From assembly GCA_035512995.1 (NCBI GenBank), contig DATKCY010000351.1, positions 1-5,602 of the forward strand: a stretch of DNA of 5,602 bases, in the 5' to 3' direction. Position 1 is the first letter of the stretch. Each line of letters starts with the position of its first letter. Positions 1 to 5,602 of this stretch are shown piece after piece. A program made the translations under genes and the position numbers. The notes beneath the pieces were generated by a model. The model had not been told where the DNA came from. It saw only the letters and a list, made by a program, of their open reading frames with translations, and did no database searches. This DNA is from Thermohalobaculum sp035512995. Its GTDB lineage: Bacteria > Pseudomonadota > Alphaproteobacteria > Rhodobacterales > Rhodobacteraceae.

Positions 1-206
1 ACGAGAAGGCCGCGATCGGGCGGCGCTACCGCCGCCAGGACGAGGTCGGGACGCCCTACTGCGTGACGGTGGACGGCGAGACGATGAAGGAAGGCGTCGT
101 GACGGTGCGCGAGCGCGACACGATGCAGCAGGTGCGCGTGAAGGCCGCCGAGCTCGAGGGCTGGCTGCGCGAGGCCGTGCGGGGCTGGCGCAGGCCGGGC
201 GGGTGA
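1..206 (+). CDS. glyQS: Glycyl-tRNA synthetase, C-terminal end (5' partial)
   Basis: Reading from position 3, 67 codons run to a TGA at 204-206; the gene begins outside the window. The protein charges tRNA-Gly with glycine in the cytoplasm, and the part seen here is the C-terminal anticodon-binding domain (HGTP_anticodon fold) of the single-chain class II enzyme. The recognisable stretches are GRRYRRQDEVGTPYCVTVD (residues 6-24 of the fragment) and VTVRERDTMQQVRV (33-46), which match the family's well-conserved end 'YRRQDEIGTP..CVTVD...VTVRDRDTM.Q.RV'. The enzyme normally continues only a short way past this motif, so this is a natural end and not a truncation; the tail ends GWRRPGG. This single-chain form differs from the two-subunit glyQ/glyS enzyme of many Gammaproteobacteria. 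The gene converges on the minus-strand lipoprotein gene with 19 bases between the stops, and no convincing terminator fits there. The identity is secure; the link to its neighbours is probably only positional. Confidence 0.95.
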   Translation, partial: EKAAIGRRYRRQDEVGTPYCVTVDGETMKEGVVTVRERDTMQQVRVKAAELEGWLREAVRGWRRPGG

Positions 207-225
207 GCCTGGCCCGCGCCGCCTT

Positions 226-2574
226 TCACTTCAGCGTCCCGACCGTCGTGACCGCCGCCGGCATCATCCCCGCCGGCACGTTGCCGAGCGGAGTGAGCCC
301 GCCGAGCATCGGCTCGATCGAGAAGGCGTGCACGTCGCTCGAGCTCTCGCTCGCGACGTACGCGAACCGACTCGACATCTCGACCGTCGCGCCGGCCGGG
401 TTCAGGCCCGCGAGCACCGGCGTTCCTGGGTCGAGCAAGCCGCTCACCGGATCCACTTGGTACACCGACACGCTCCCCGCGCCGAGCGGGTCGAGGTTGG
501 CGGCGTACAGGAAGCGGCCGAGCGGATCGGTAGCCAGGTCGACCGGCGTCGCGCCCGCGGGGAACGTGCCGATCACGCTTCCCAGGGTTCCCATGGCGTC
601 GAAATCGCAGGCGACGACCACGTCGGAGGCCTCGAGCGCCACATAGGCCACCCGCAGCGTCGGGTGCACCGCGACGGCGCGCGGAATGCCCGGCATCGCC
701 AGGGCGTTGATCGGCGCCAGCGCGCCGCTCGCGGTATCGACGGCGTGGCTTGCCAGCGTCGGCTGGTTCGAGCTGGCGACGAAGAGGAAGCGTCCAGTCG
801 GGTCGACGTCCAGGGCCGCCGGGCCGTCCGCGGCAGGGGAGCTGCCCGCGGGCGCGAGCGCACCTCCGGCACCGATCGCGAAGACGCGCACCTCGTCCGA
901 GCCGAAGCTCGCGACGTACAGGATCCGCCCCGACGGATCGACGACCGCGGCCCTCGGATCGCTCCCCGCCGCGGACGGGCCTAGCGGCGTGAGCGCACCG
1001 TTGGCGAGGTCGATCCGGTAGCTCACGACCTCGCCCGGTCCCGCGTCAGGGGCGTAGAGGTAGCGGCCGAACGGATCGACGGCCAACCCGAGCGGCGTCG
1101 AGCCCGCGGGCGTGCTCGGCACGAGCTCGGTCAGCGCCCCCGTATCGGCGTCGATCGAGTAGCGCGAGACCTCGCCGCTGCCCTGGTTCGCCACGTAGGC
1201 GTAGAGCGGCGTCGCGTCCGCGGGCGCGTCCCCGGGCACGAGCACGACGCCCGAGAGCCCCTCGCGCGTCGGAACGTTGCCGAGCGCGTGCAAGCCGCCG
1301 GACGCGTCGATCGAATAGGCGCCGAGCTCGAGGTCCTGGGACTTGGAGACGAACAAGCGCGCGCCCGTCGGGTCCATGGCGAGGCCGCTCGGGTGCTCGC
1401 CGACCTGCAGCGGTGCCAGCGCCGCGAGCATCCCGTCCGCCGGGTCGATCGCGAACGGCAGCACCTCGCCGTTGCCCGCGTCGGTCGCGAACAGGAAGCG
1501 GCCGTTGGGGTCGATCGCGAGGTCCCCGGGCGCCCTCCCGGCGATGATCTGGCCCGCGAGCGAGGGCAGGCCGCTCACCGGATCGAGCGTGAAGATCGAG
1601 ATGCGGCCGAAGGCGTAGCCGGCGGCGTAGAGGAAGCGACCGTCGAGCCGGATCGCCAGCGCACGGGGATCCGTCGCCGTCGCGACCGGCGCTCCGGCGG
1701 CCGCCGGCAGCCCGCTCGCGTCGAGGGCGTAGGTCGAGACCGTCGAGTCGCCGGCGTTGGCTACGTAGAGGAAACGGCCCGCGGGATCGATCTCGAGGGC
1801 CTCCGGCGTCGTTCCGGTCGCGACCGGCGATCCGACGGGGGTCAGGTCGAGGGTCGACGGGTCGATCGCGAACACGAGCAGCTCGTCGGAGACCCGGTCG
1901 ATGGCGTAGGCGAAGGGGGCGAGCGGGTGCAGGGCCATCGCGACCGGCTGCACGCCCGCGTCGACCGGCGCACGCGCCGTGAGCATGCCGCTCGCGGGAT
2001 CGACGTCGATCACCGAGATGTTCCCGCTCGCGGCGTTGGGCGTGTACAGGACCGAGCCCGAGGGGTGGGCTACGCCGCCCTGGGCGCCGTGCTCGCTCGC
2101 CGGCATCAGCGCGAACCCCAGCGGGACTGCCGGGCCCGAGGCCTCGGGCCGGTAGAGCCCCACCGTGTGATCGCGGCGGCTGACGGCCGCGACGAAGCGC
2201 CCGGGGTTCGACACCGTCAGCACGAGGTCGGCGCTGGTCTGGCCCAGCGCGTTGCTCGCGGTCACCGTGTGGACCGATCGCGGCGAGGTCTGGGCCGGAA
2301 TCCCCGTCACGACGCCGGTCGCCGGATCGAGCACCAGGCCCGCCGGCAGCGGTGGCTGGACCTCCCACGCACTCACGTTCCCCGACACGCTCGGAGAGTT
2401 CGCCGCGATCGGGACGTCCTTCACGTAGTGGGCGAAGGGCTGCGAGTAGCTGAGGCTCGTGGGCGCCGTCGCGCCTCCGCCCCCGCCGCCGCTGCCCCCG
2501 CCGCCGTGGCAGGCCGCGAGGGCGAAGAGCGCGAAGAGGACAGTCGTGGACGGGCGGGTAAGCGCTCGGAGCAT
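226..2574 (-). CDS. Double seven-bladed beta-propeller lipoprotein with He_PIG domain (copy A)
   Basis: This 782-residue protein is probably an envelope lipoprotein of unknown ligand. Residues 1-22 form a lipoprotein signal peptide (Arg3/Arg7, hydrophobic 11-21, lipobox LAAC, acylated Cys22). His at +2 instead of Asp fits outer-membrane sorting. A glycine tract (24-34) precedes a putative Ig domain of the He_PIG type at about 40-121, with WEVQPPLPAGLVLDPATGVV at 70-89. Blades then start near residues 126, 174, 220, 267, 313, 359 and 405 (propeller 1) and 457, 504, 550, 595, 641, 687 and 736 (propeller 2). Each is about 46-47 residues with the pattern GRFLYVAN..S..VS.F.IDP.SG.L, as in YVTN/lactonase (Pgl-like) repeats. 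No catalytic residues are recognised, so enzyme activity is not claimed. The ATG is supported by a strong Shine-Dalgarno AGGAGG ending six bases upstream. It follows its paralogue by 86 bases on the same strand and may be cotranscribed. Cys655, in the eleventh blade, is its only other cysteine. Confidence 0.9.
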   Translation of the reverse strand: MLRALTRPSTTVLFALFALAACHGGGGSGGGGGGATAPTSLSYSQPFAHYVKDVPIAANSPSVSGNVSAWEVQPPLPAGLVLDPATGVVTGIPAQTSPRSVHTVTASNALGQTSADLVLTVSNPGRFVAAVSRRDHTVGLYRPEASGPAVPLGFALMPASEHGAQGGVAHPSGSVLYTPNAASGNISVIDVDPASGMLTARAPVDAGVQPVAMALHPLAPFAYAIDRVSDELLVFAIDPSTLDLTPVGSPVATGTTPEALEIDPAGRFLYVANAGDSTVSTYALDASGLPAAAGAPVATATDPRALAIRLDGRFLYAAGYAFGRISIFTLDPVSGLPSLAGQIIAGRAPGDLAIDPNGRFLFATDAGNGEVLPFAIDPADGMLAALAPLQVGEHPSGLAMDPTGARLFVSKSQDLELGAYSIDASGGLHALGNVPTREGLSGVVLVPGDAPADATPLYAYVANQGSGEVSRYSIDADTGALTELVPSTPAGSTPLGLAVDPFGRYLYAPDAGPGEVVSYRIDLANGALTPLGPSAAGSDPRAAVVDPSGRILYVASFGSDEVRVFAIGAGGALAPAGSSPAADGPAALDVDPTGRFLFVASSNQPTLASHAVDTASGALAPINALAMPGIPRAVAVHPTLRVAYVALEASDVVVACDFDAMGTLGSVIGTFPAGATPVDLATDPLGRFLYAANLDPLGAGSVSVYQVDPVSGLLDPGTPVLAGLNPAGATVEMSSRFAYVASESSSDVHAFSIEPMLGGLTPLGNVPAGMMPAAVTTVGTLK
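229..1206 (-). repeat. Seven-blade repeat array, second propeller of copy A
   Basis: Seven consecutive units of about 138-147 bases encode residues 457-782. Each opens with the pattern R-[FYIV]-[LA]-[YF]-V-A and leads to a [FY]-x-[IV]-D strand and a glycine turn. The sixth unit (residue 687 on) is three codons longer between A-N and V-S-V-Y. The array ends at the stop codon, so the closing strand of the last blade may come from the start of the array. Confidence 0.75.
1267..2199 (-). repeat. Seven-blade repeat array, first propeller of copy A
   Basis: Residues 126-436 consist of seven units with starts spaced 46-48 residues apart. The best-preserved units carry GRFLYVAN (266-273) and GRFLYAAG (312-319). 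The unit starting at 405 is the most diverged and leads into the LVPGD linker (445-449). Confidence 0.75.
2473..2505 (-). repeat. Glycine-codon tract after lipidation site, copy A
   Basis: Codons 24-34 encode four glycines, a serine and six glycines just after the lipidated Cys22 and His23. The tract is a flexible tether between the membrane anchor and the Ig domain. Codons are mixed GGC/GGG/GGA, giving short G runs that could lose or gain whole triplets by slippage. Confidence 0.8.
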
Positions 2575-2577
2575 CGG

Positions 2578-2586
2578 TCACCTCCT
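2578..2586 (-). promoter_or_regulatory. Strong ribosome binding site of copy A
   Basis: On the minus strand the sequence reads AGGAGGTGA-CCG-ATG. The AGGAGG core (2586-2581) ends six bases before the start codon at 2574, a near-ideal match to the 16S anti-Shine-Dalgarno. It fixes the start of copy A. Copy B has no such site, so the two paralogues may be translated at different rates. Confidence 0.85.
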
Positions 2587-2601
2587 GGGTGGGGGGGCAA
2601 A

Positions 2602-2622
2602 CCGCCTCGGCGCGGGAGGCGG
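2602..2622 (-). terminator. Possible terminator or leader hairpin between copies B and A
   Basis: CCGCCTC (2602-2608) and GAGGCGG (2616-2622) form a perfect 7-bp stem with a 7-base loop. In the minus-strand transcript it lies downstream of the copy B stop and is followed by only three U before GCCCCCC, so as an intrinsic terminator it is weak. It could act as a partial terminator, an mRNA end-stabilising hairpin, or part of the copy A leader. An alternative overlapping stem exists at 2618-2637. Confidence 0.35.
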
Positions 2623-2660
2623 CTCGTCGAAGCCGCCCCCAGGATAGCCGCCGCGTTCGC

Positions 2661-5027
2661 TCAGTCGAGCGTGCCGACCACGTGGATCGCGCTCGGCTCG
2701 ACTCCGCTGGTCGCCACCGGCCCCGCAGTGAGCGCTCCGCTCGCCGCATCGATCGCGAAGCTCGACAGGTCGTCCCCGGCCTGGTTCGCCGCGTAGAGGA
2801 AGCCGCCGGAGGGATCGGCGGCCAGGGCCGCCGGGTTGAGGCCGGCCGGGAACGAGCCCTGGGCGGTCAGGGCGCCGCTCGAGCCGTCGATCGCGAACAC
2901 GCTCAGGTCGCCGTTCGAGCCGGCGCCGAAGTTGGCGGTGAAGGCGAAGCGGCCGAACGGATCGATCGCGAGGGCCACCGGCTCGCTGCCGGAAGGCGTG
3001 CTGCCGAGGGGCGAGATCGAGCCGTTGATCGCGTCGATCGAGTAGGCCGCCACGCGGTTCACCGCTTCGAGCGTCCCGTACAGGAAGCGCCCGCTCGGAT
3101 GCGAGTACAGGAAGCGCGGCTTGCCGGTCGCCGGCGCGGGCGTGAGCACCGGCGTGAGCAAGCCGGCCGGGTCGATGGCGTAGGTGGTGATCGTGTTCGC
3201 CGCAGAGTTCGCGACGTACGCGAAGCGCCCGGTCGGGTCGACCGACGACGAGATCGGCTCCGCGCCCGCGCCCACCGTCCCGATCGGCGTGAGCGCGCCG
3301 CTCGAGAGGTCGGCCGCGAACACCGACACGGTGTTCGAGCCGAGGTTGGCGACGAAGACGAAGCGCCCCGAGGCGTCGACGCTCACCGAGCGCGGATCGC
3401 TGCCCGTCGGCTGCGCCGATCCGGCCGCCGTGAGGTCGCCGCTGGAGGGATCGACCGCGAAGGCGCGCAGGTCGTCGCTGCCGCTGGAGGCGACGAACAG
3501 GAAGCGTCCCCAGGGGTCGCTCGCCAGGGCGGCGGGCGCGGTCCCGACCGGAGTCGGCGGAAAGAGCTCGCTCAAGGCGCCGCTCGCCGGATCGACGGAA
3601 TAGCGCGAGATGTCGTGGCTGGCGCGGTTCGCGGCGAAGGCCCAGGTCGGGCGCGGCTTGGACGGTCCGTCGCCCGGCACCAGCGCCATGTAGAGCGGCA
3701 GCTCCCGGGCGCGCAGGCTGCCGCGCGGCTGGAGCACGCCGCTCCCGGTGTCGATCGCGAACACCGACACGTCGGCGCTGTCGTTGTTCGCGACGTAGAC
3801 GAAGAGCCCCGAGGCATCGATGCGCAGGTCCGCCGGCTGGTCCCCGGCCGCGACCGGCGAGCCGATCTGCGTGAGCATGCCGGTGGTGGGGTGGACCGCG
3901 TAGGTGTAGACCGTGTCGTCGCCCGAGGCGGCGACGTACAGCCAGCGCCCCGTCGGCTCGAGGGTCATGCGCGTGGGCAGCACGCCGGTGGCGACGTTCT
4001 TGACGAAGGTCGGCGCGCCGCTCGAGGCGTCGATCGAGTAGACGCCGATCGAGTCGCCCCGGAAGTGGAGCACGTAGAGGAAGCGCGCGCCGCGGCCGAG
4101 CTGGATCGAGAGCGGGGCCGGGCCCGTCGCGACGGGCGCGCCGAGCGGCACCGGCAGGTGCGTCACCGGATCGATCGAGTAGCTCGACAGCGAGAACTCC
4201 GAGGTGTTGGCCACGTAGAGGAAGCTCCCGGTCGGGTCCAGCTCGAGGGACTCCGGCCCGAGGCCGGTCGCGACGTCGGCCCCGGCGCTGGTCAGCGCTC
4301 CGCTCGAGGGATCCACCGCGAAGGTCATGATCGTGGCCGAGCTCTTGTTGACCACGTATGCGTACTCGCCCGCGGGGTCGAAGCGCATCTCGCTCGGCCA
4401 GTCGCCGGCGGCGACCGGCGCGCGCACGCTGAGCCGCCCGCTCGCGGAATCGAGGTCGTAGACCGAGATGTTCGCGCTCTGGTTGTTCATCACGTAGACG
4501 AACTTGCCGGAGGGGTGCACGGTGACGCCGCGCGCGCCGACCTCGCCGGCGCCGGGAGTGGCGTAGCCTGCGGGCCTCAGCGAGCCGTCGCCCATGTCGA
4601 GCACGTAGCTCGAGAGCGTCCCGTCCATGGAGCTGGCGGCGAGGGCGAAGCGCGCGGGCTGGACCACGGCGAGCTTCAGGTCCACCTTCTGCACGCCGGA
4701 GGAACCGCTGGCGCTCACCTCGTAGCTCGCCTCCGCGGAGAGCGCGGTCGGCGTCCCGGTGATCACGCCGCTCGCCGGATCGAGCGCGAGCCCGGCCGGC
4801 AGGGCAGGCTGCACGGTCCATGCGAGCGCGGCGCCCTGGAGATTGGGCTCGTTCGGCGCGATGGCGACGCCGCGGGCGTACCAAGCCGGGTTCCGCTCGT
4901 AGGCGAGGGCCTGCGAGCCGCCGCCACCCCCGCCGCCCCCTCCGCAGGAGGCGAGGCCGCCGGCGGCGGCACAGAGCAGGATCCGGAGGACGGACGTACG
5001 AATCGAATGGGAACGAAGGCGCGACAT
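2661..5027 (-). CDS. Double seven-bladed beta-propeller lipoprotein with He_PIG domain (copy B)
   Basis: This 788-residue protein is a paralogue of the downstream gene with the same domain order. The signal peptide is residues 1-28 (Arg3, Arg5, Arg10, Arg15, hydrophobic 16-26, lipobox LASC, acylated Cys28), followed directly by nine glycines (29-37). The He_PIG-like Ig domain spans about 40-122 with WTVQPALPAGLALDPASGVI at 70-89, exactly the numbering of the paralogue. Blades start near 126, 175, 221, 268, 315, 361 and 408, then after a linker with LVPGD (449-453) at 461, 508, 555, 601, 647, 693 and 742. That makes two seven-bladed YVTN/lactonase-like propellers. The last blade ends at VVGTLD-stop. 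The reading frame stays open upstream to an ATG at 5354, but the start at 5027 is preferred because it puts the signal peptide at the N-terminus and avoids overlap with the upstream remnant. No strong Shine-Dalgarno precedes it (only GAAAGAATCC), unlike its neighbour. The Gly at +2 fits outer-membrane or surface placement; the ligand is unknown. Confidence 0.88.
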   Translation of the reverse strand: MSRLRSHSIRTSVLRILLCAAAGGLASCGGGGGGGGGSQALAYERNPAWYARGVAIAPNEPNLQGAALAWTVQPALPAGLALDPASGVITGTPTALSAEASYEVSASGSSGVQKVDLKLAVVQPARFALAASSMDGTLSSYVLDMGDGSLRPAGYATPGAGEVGARGVTVHPSGKFVYVMNNQSANISVYDLDSASGRLSVRAPVAAGDWPSEMRFDPAGEYAYVVNKSSATIMTFAVDPSSGALTSAGADVATGLGPESLELDPTGSFLYVANTSEFSLSSYSIDPVTHLPVPLGAPVATGPAPLSIQLGRGARFLYVLHFRGDSIGVYSIDASSGAPTFVKNVATGVLPTRMTLEPTGRWLYVAASGDDTVYTYAVHPTTGMLTQIGSPVAAGDQPADLRIDASGLFVYVANNDSADVSVFAIDTGSGVLQPRGSLRARELPLYMALVPGDGPSKPRPTWAFAANRASHDISRYSVDPASGALSELFPPTPVGTAPAALASDPWGRFLFVASSGSDDLRAFAVDPSSGDLTAAGSAQPTGSDPRSVSVDASGRFVFVANLGSNTVSVFAADLSSGALTPIGTVGAGAEPISSSVDPTGRFAYVANSAANTITTYAIDPAGLLTPVLTPAPATGKPRFLYSHPSGRFLYGTLEAVNRVAAYSIDAINGSISPLGSTPSGSEPVALAIDPFGRFAFTANFGAGSNGDLSVFAIDGSSGALTAQGSFPAGLNPAALAADPSGGFLYAANQAGDDLSSFAIDAASGALTAGPVATSGVEPSAIHVVGTLD
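2664..3647 (-). repeat. Seven-blade repeat array, second propeller of copy B
   Basis: Residues 461-788 form seven units with starts spaced 46-49 residues. Units with clear motifs include GRFLFVAS (507-514), GRFVFVAN (554-561) and GRFAYVAN (600-607). The sixth unit (693 on) carries the same three-residue lengthening as in copy A. Confidence 0.75.
3720..4652 (-). repeat. Seven-blade repeat array, first propeller of copy B
   Basis: Residues 126-436 form seven units with starts spaced 46-49 residues. Clear motifs are KFVYVMNN (175-182), SFLYVANT (268-275), RFLYVLHF (315-322) and LFVYVANN (408-415). The array ends before the linker SLRARELPLYMALVPGD. Confidence 0.75.
4917..4943 (-). repeat. Nine-glycine tract after lipidation site, copy B
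   Basis: Nine consecutive glycine codons (residues 29-37) follow the lipobox Cys28 directly. The presumed role is a flexible tether that holds the Ig and propeller domains away from the membrane. Changes in codon number would keep the frame, so length variation between strains would be tolerated. Confidence 0.85.
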
Positions 5028-5050
5028 GGTGGATTCTTTCGTTGCGAAGG

Positions 5051-5072
5051 CGCGCGGGTCTGAACCCGCGCG
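5051..5072 (-). other. Perfect 9-bp hairpin in the copy B leader
   Basis: CGCGCGGGT (5051-5059) and ACCCGCGCG (5064-5072) form a perfect nine-base-pair inverted repeat around a four-base loop. In the minus-strand transcript the stem ends 23 bases before the copy B start codon. No U tract follows on either strand, so it is not an intrinsic terminator. It may be an mRNA leader structure or a DNA operator; no function is shown. Confidence 0.5.
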
Positions 5073-5154
5073 GCGCGGGCCATCCTGATCGAGCGGCCAT
5101 TCGGCCCGACTGTGGGAATGTTTCACGCCGCGGCACTTCGCCTGGGTGCTTTTC

Positions 5155-5195
5155 GGCGTTCCCCTGCCGTTCCAGGCCTGGAATCCGGCGGATCC
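5155..5195. promoter_or_regulatory. Cluster of palindromes and direct repeats, candidate operator
   Basis: Between the remnant's stop and the copy B leader lie a 14-base perfect palindrome TTCCAGGCCTGGAA (5170-5183), an abutting ATCCG-G-CGGAT dyad (5183-5193), and two copies of G-G/C-C-GTTCC (5155-5162 and 5166-5173) spaced 11 bases apart. The position, about 130-170 bases upstream of copy B, suits a regulator-binding site for the lipoprotein genes. No convincing -35/-10 pair was identified beside it, so the role is inference. Confidence 0.25.
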
Positions 5196-5200
5196 TGCGC

Positions 5201-5515
5201 TCAATCCAGCCTTCCGATCGCGACGACGCTGCTTGGCGGGATGCCCGTCAAGCCGCCCGGCCCGGGCGCGGGCACGCCGGATTGCGGGTCGAGGGAGAAG
5301 CCGGGGAGGTCGTTGCTCCCTGCGCCGCCACAGCAGGCGCAGGCGAGGGCGCATAGCGAGGCTGCGGCGAGGCGGGCGAGCGGTGGGCGGTTGCGAGCGC
5401 GGGTCGAGGGGATGGGCTGGAGCCGGTTTGCCTTTGGCGCGGCGCCAGGGCGGGGAGGCCGGACGGCGGCGCGGCCCGCAGGGGCCGCAGGAATCGGGAG
5501 AAGGCTGTCGCTCAA
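5201..5515 (-). pseudogene. Probable remnant of a third propeller lipoprotein (signal peptide joined to last half-blade)
   Basis: The frame from a TTG at 5515 to the TGA at 5201-5203 encodes 104 residues. Residues 41-61 look like a lipoprotein signal (RNRPPLARLAAASLCALACA), followed by CCGGAGSN. The possible lipobox is irregular, with Cys at 55, 59, 61 and 62. The final 36 residues (69-104, starting DLPGFSLDPQSG and ending GRLD) align without gaps to the last 36 residues of copy B: 14 are identical, and both stop at the same place after G-x-L-D. At the DNA level about 64 of 111 bases match by hand count. The Ig domain and about thirteen and a half blades are absent. No ATG, GTG or ribosome binding site lies just before the signal segment; the only start in the window is the distant TTG, without a Shine-Dalgarno, and the frame stays open to the window edge. 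Third-position A/T is more frequent than in the two intact genes. A small real lipoprotein remains possible, and part of the tail also resembles the Ig motif LPAGLxLDPxSGV. Confidence 0.5.
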
Positions 5516-5602
5516 GGGAGGGGGCCGGCTCGCGCCCGGGACCGGCGGTCGGGACTCCCCCTGATGGGAGCCTACCCCGCCGACGGGGGGGGGGCGGGCA
5601 GA

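Noticed and set aside
199..217. GCGGG/CCCGC hairpin across the glycyl-tRNA synthetase stop codon as a bidirectional terminator
   Set aside because: The stem is only five base pairs with a seven-base loop, and just three T follow at 224-226. In DNA this GC-rich it is not convincing.
2589..5063. Very long open frame on the plus strand (824 codons) opposite copy B, and a similar 502-codon one at 1288-2796
   Set aside because: Both are antisense shadows produced by strong GC bias at third positions. Their translations are Arg/Gly/Asp-rich with repeats that mirror the blade periodicity, and they show no recognisable domain or signal.
5100..5127. GTGAAAC on the minus strand as an ECF-type -35 element for copy B
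   Set aside because: No matching -10 element at proper spacing could be identified, so a promoter call is not supported.
2578..5136. Second long minus-strand frame (852 codons) and one at 1046-2749, offset from the lipoprotein genes
   Set aside because: These are out-of-frame readings of the same genes. The products are Arg-rich and low in complexity, while the chosen frames have signal peptides and regular propeller motifs.
5028..5354. N-terminal extension of copy B to the upstream in-frame ATG at 5354
   Set aside because: It would bury the lipoprotein signal peptide after 109 Arg-rich residues and overlap the remnant gene in another frame.
5112..5564. Plus-strand frame of 150 codons opposite the remnant
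   Set aside because: No signal, domain or ribosome site is seen. It is antisense to the better-supported minus-strand remnant and has the usual shadow composition.
5555..5570. CTCCC/GGGAG inverted repeat near the window end
   Set aside because: A 5-bp stem with no T tract and no adjacent gene end; expected by chance in this composition.

Overview
The window is very GC-rich (about 70% by eye), with coding sequence on nearly all of it. The combination of a single-chain bacterial glycyl-tRNA synthetase end and secreted lipoproteins with a Cys-polyGly start suggests a high-GC Gram-negative (diderm) bacterium, perhaps of the Myxococcota/deltaproteobacterial kind. That assignment is inference from composition and protein style, not from a marker gene.

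Layout. Positions 1-206 (+) hold the last 67 codons of glycyl-tRNA synthetase. Only 19 bases later the stop codon of a convergent minus-strand gene begins. The rest of the window belongs to a minus-strand cluster read from right to left: a short broken-looking reading frame (5515-5201), a 788-residue lipoprotein (5027-2661), and a 782-residue lipoprotein (2574-226).

The two large genes are diverged tandem duplicates with the same architecture: a lipoprotein signal peptide, a glycine tract, one putative Ig domain (He_PIG type), then fourteen blades that divide into two seven-bladed YVTN/lactonase-like beta-propellers joined by a linker containing LVPGD. They share the residue numbering of the Ig motif and a three-residue insertion in the thirteenth blade, so the whole gene was duplicated after the double propeller had formed. 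No catalytic residues are recognised. A role in binding, adhesion or envelope scaffolding outside the cytoplasm is the most that can be inferred.

The short upstream frame has a hydrophobic Arg-preceded segment, a Cys-Cys-Gly-Gly stretch and then, without gaps, a 36-residue block that lines up with the last 36 residues of the 788-residue paralogue, including the stop position. It looks like a third copy that lost almost everything between signal peptide and final half-blade. The two minus-strand intergenic gaps (2575-2660 and 5028-5200) contain hairpins and palindromes that could be terminators, leader structures or operators. The 5516-5602 edge shows no gene, only a G10 run at 5585-5594. No tRNA, rRNA, CRISPR array, insertion sequence or recognised mobile element was seen.
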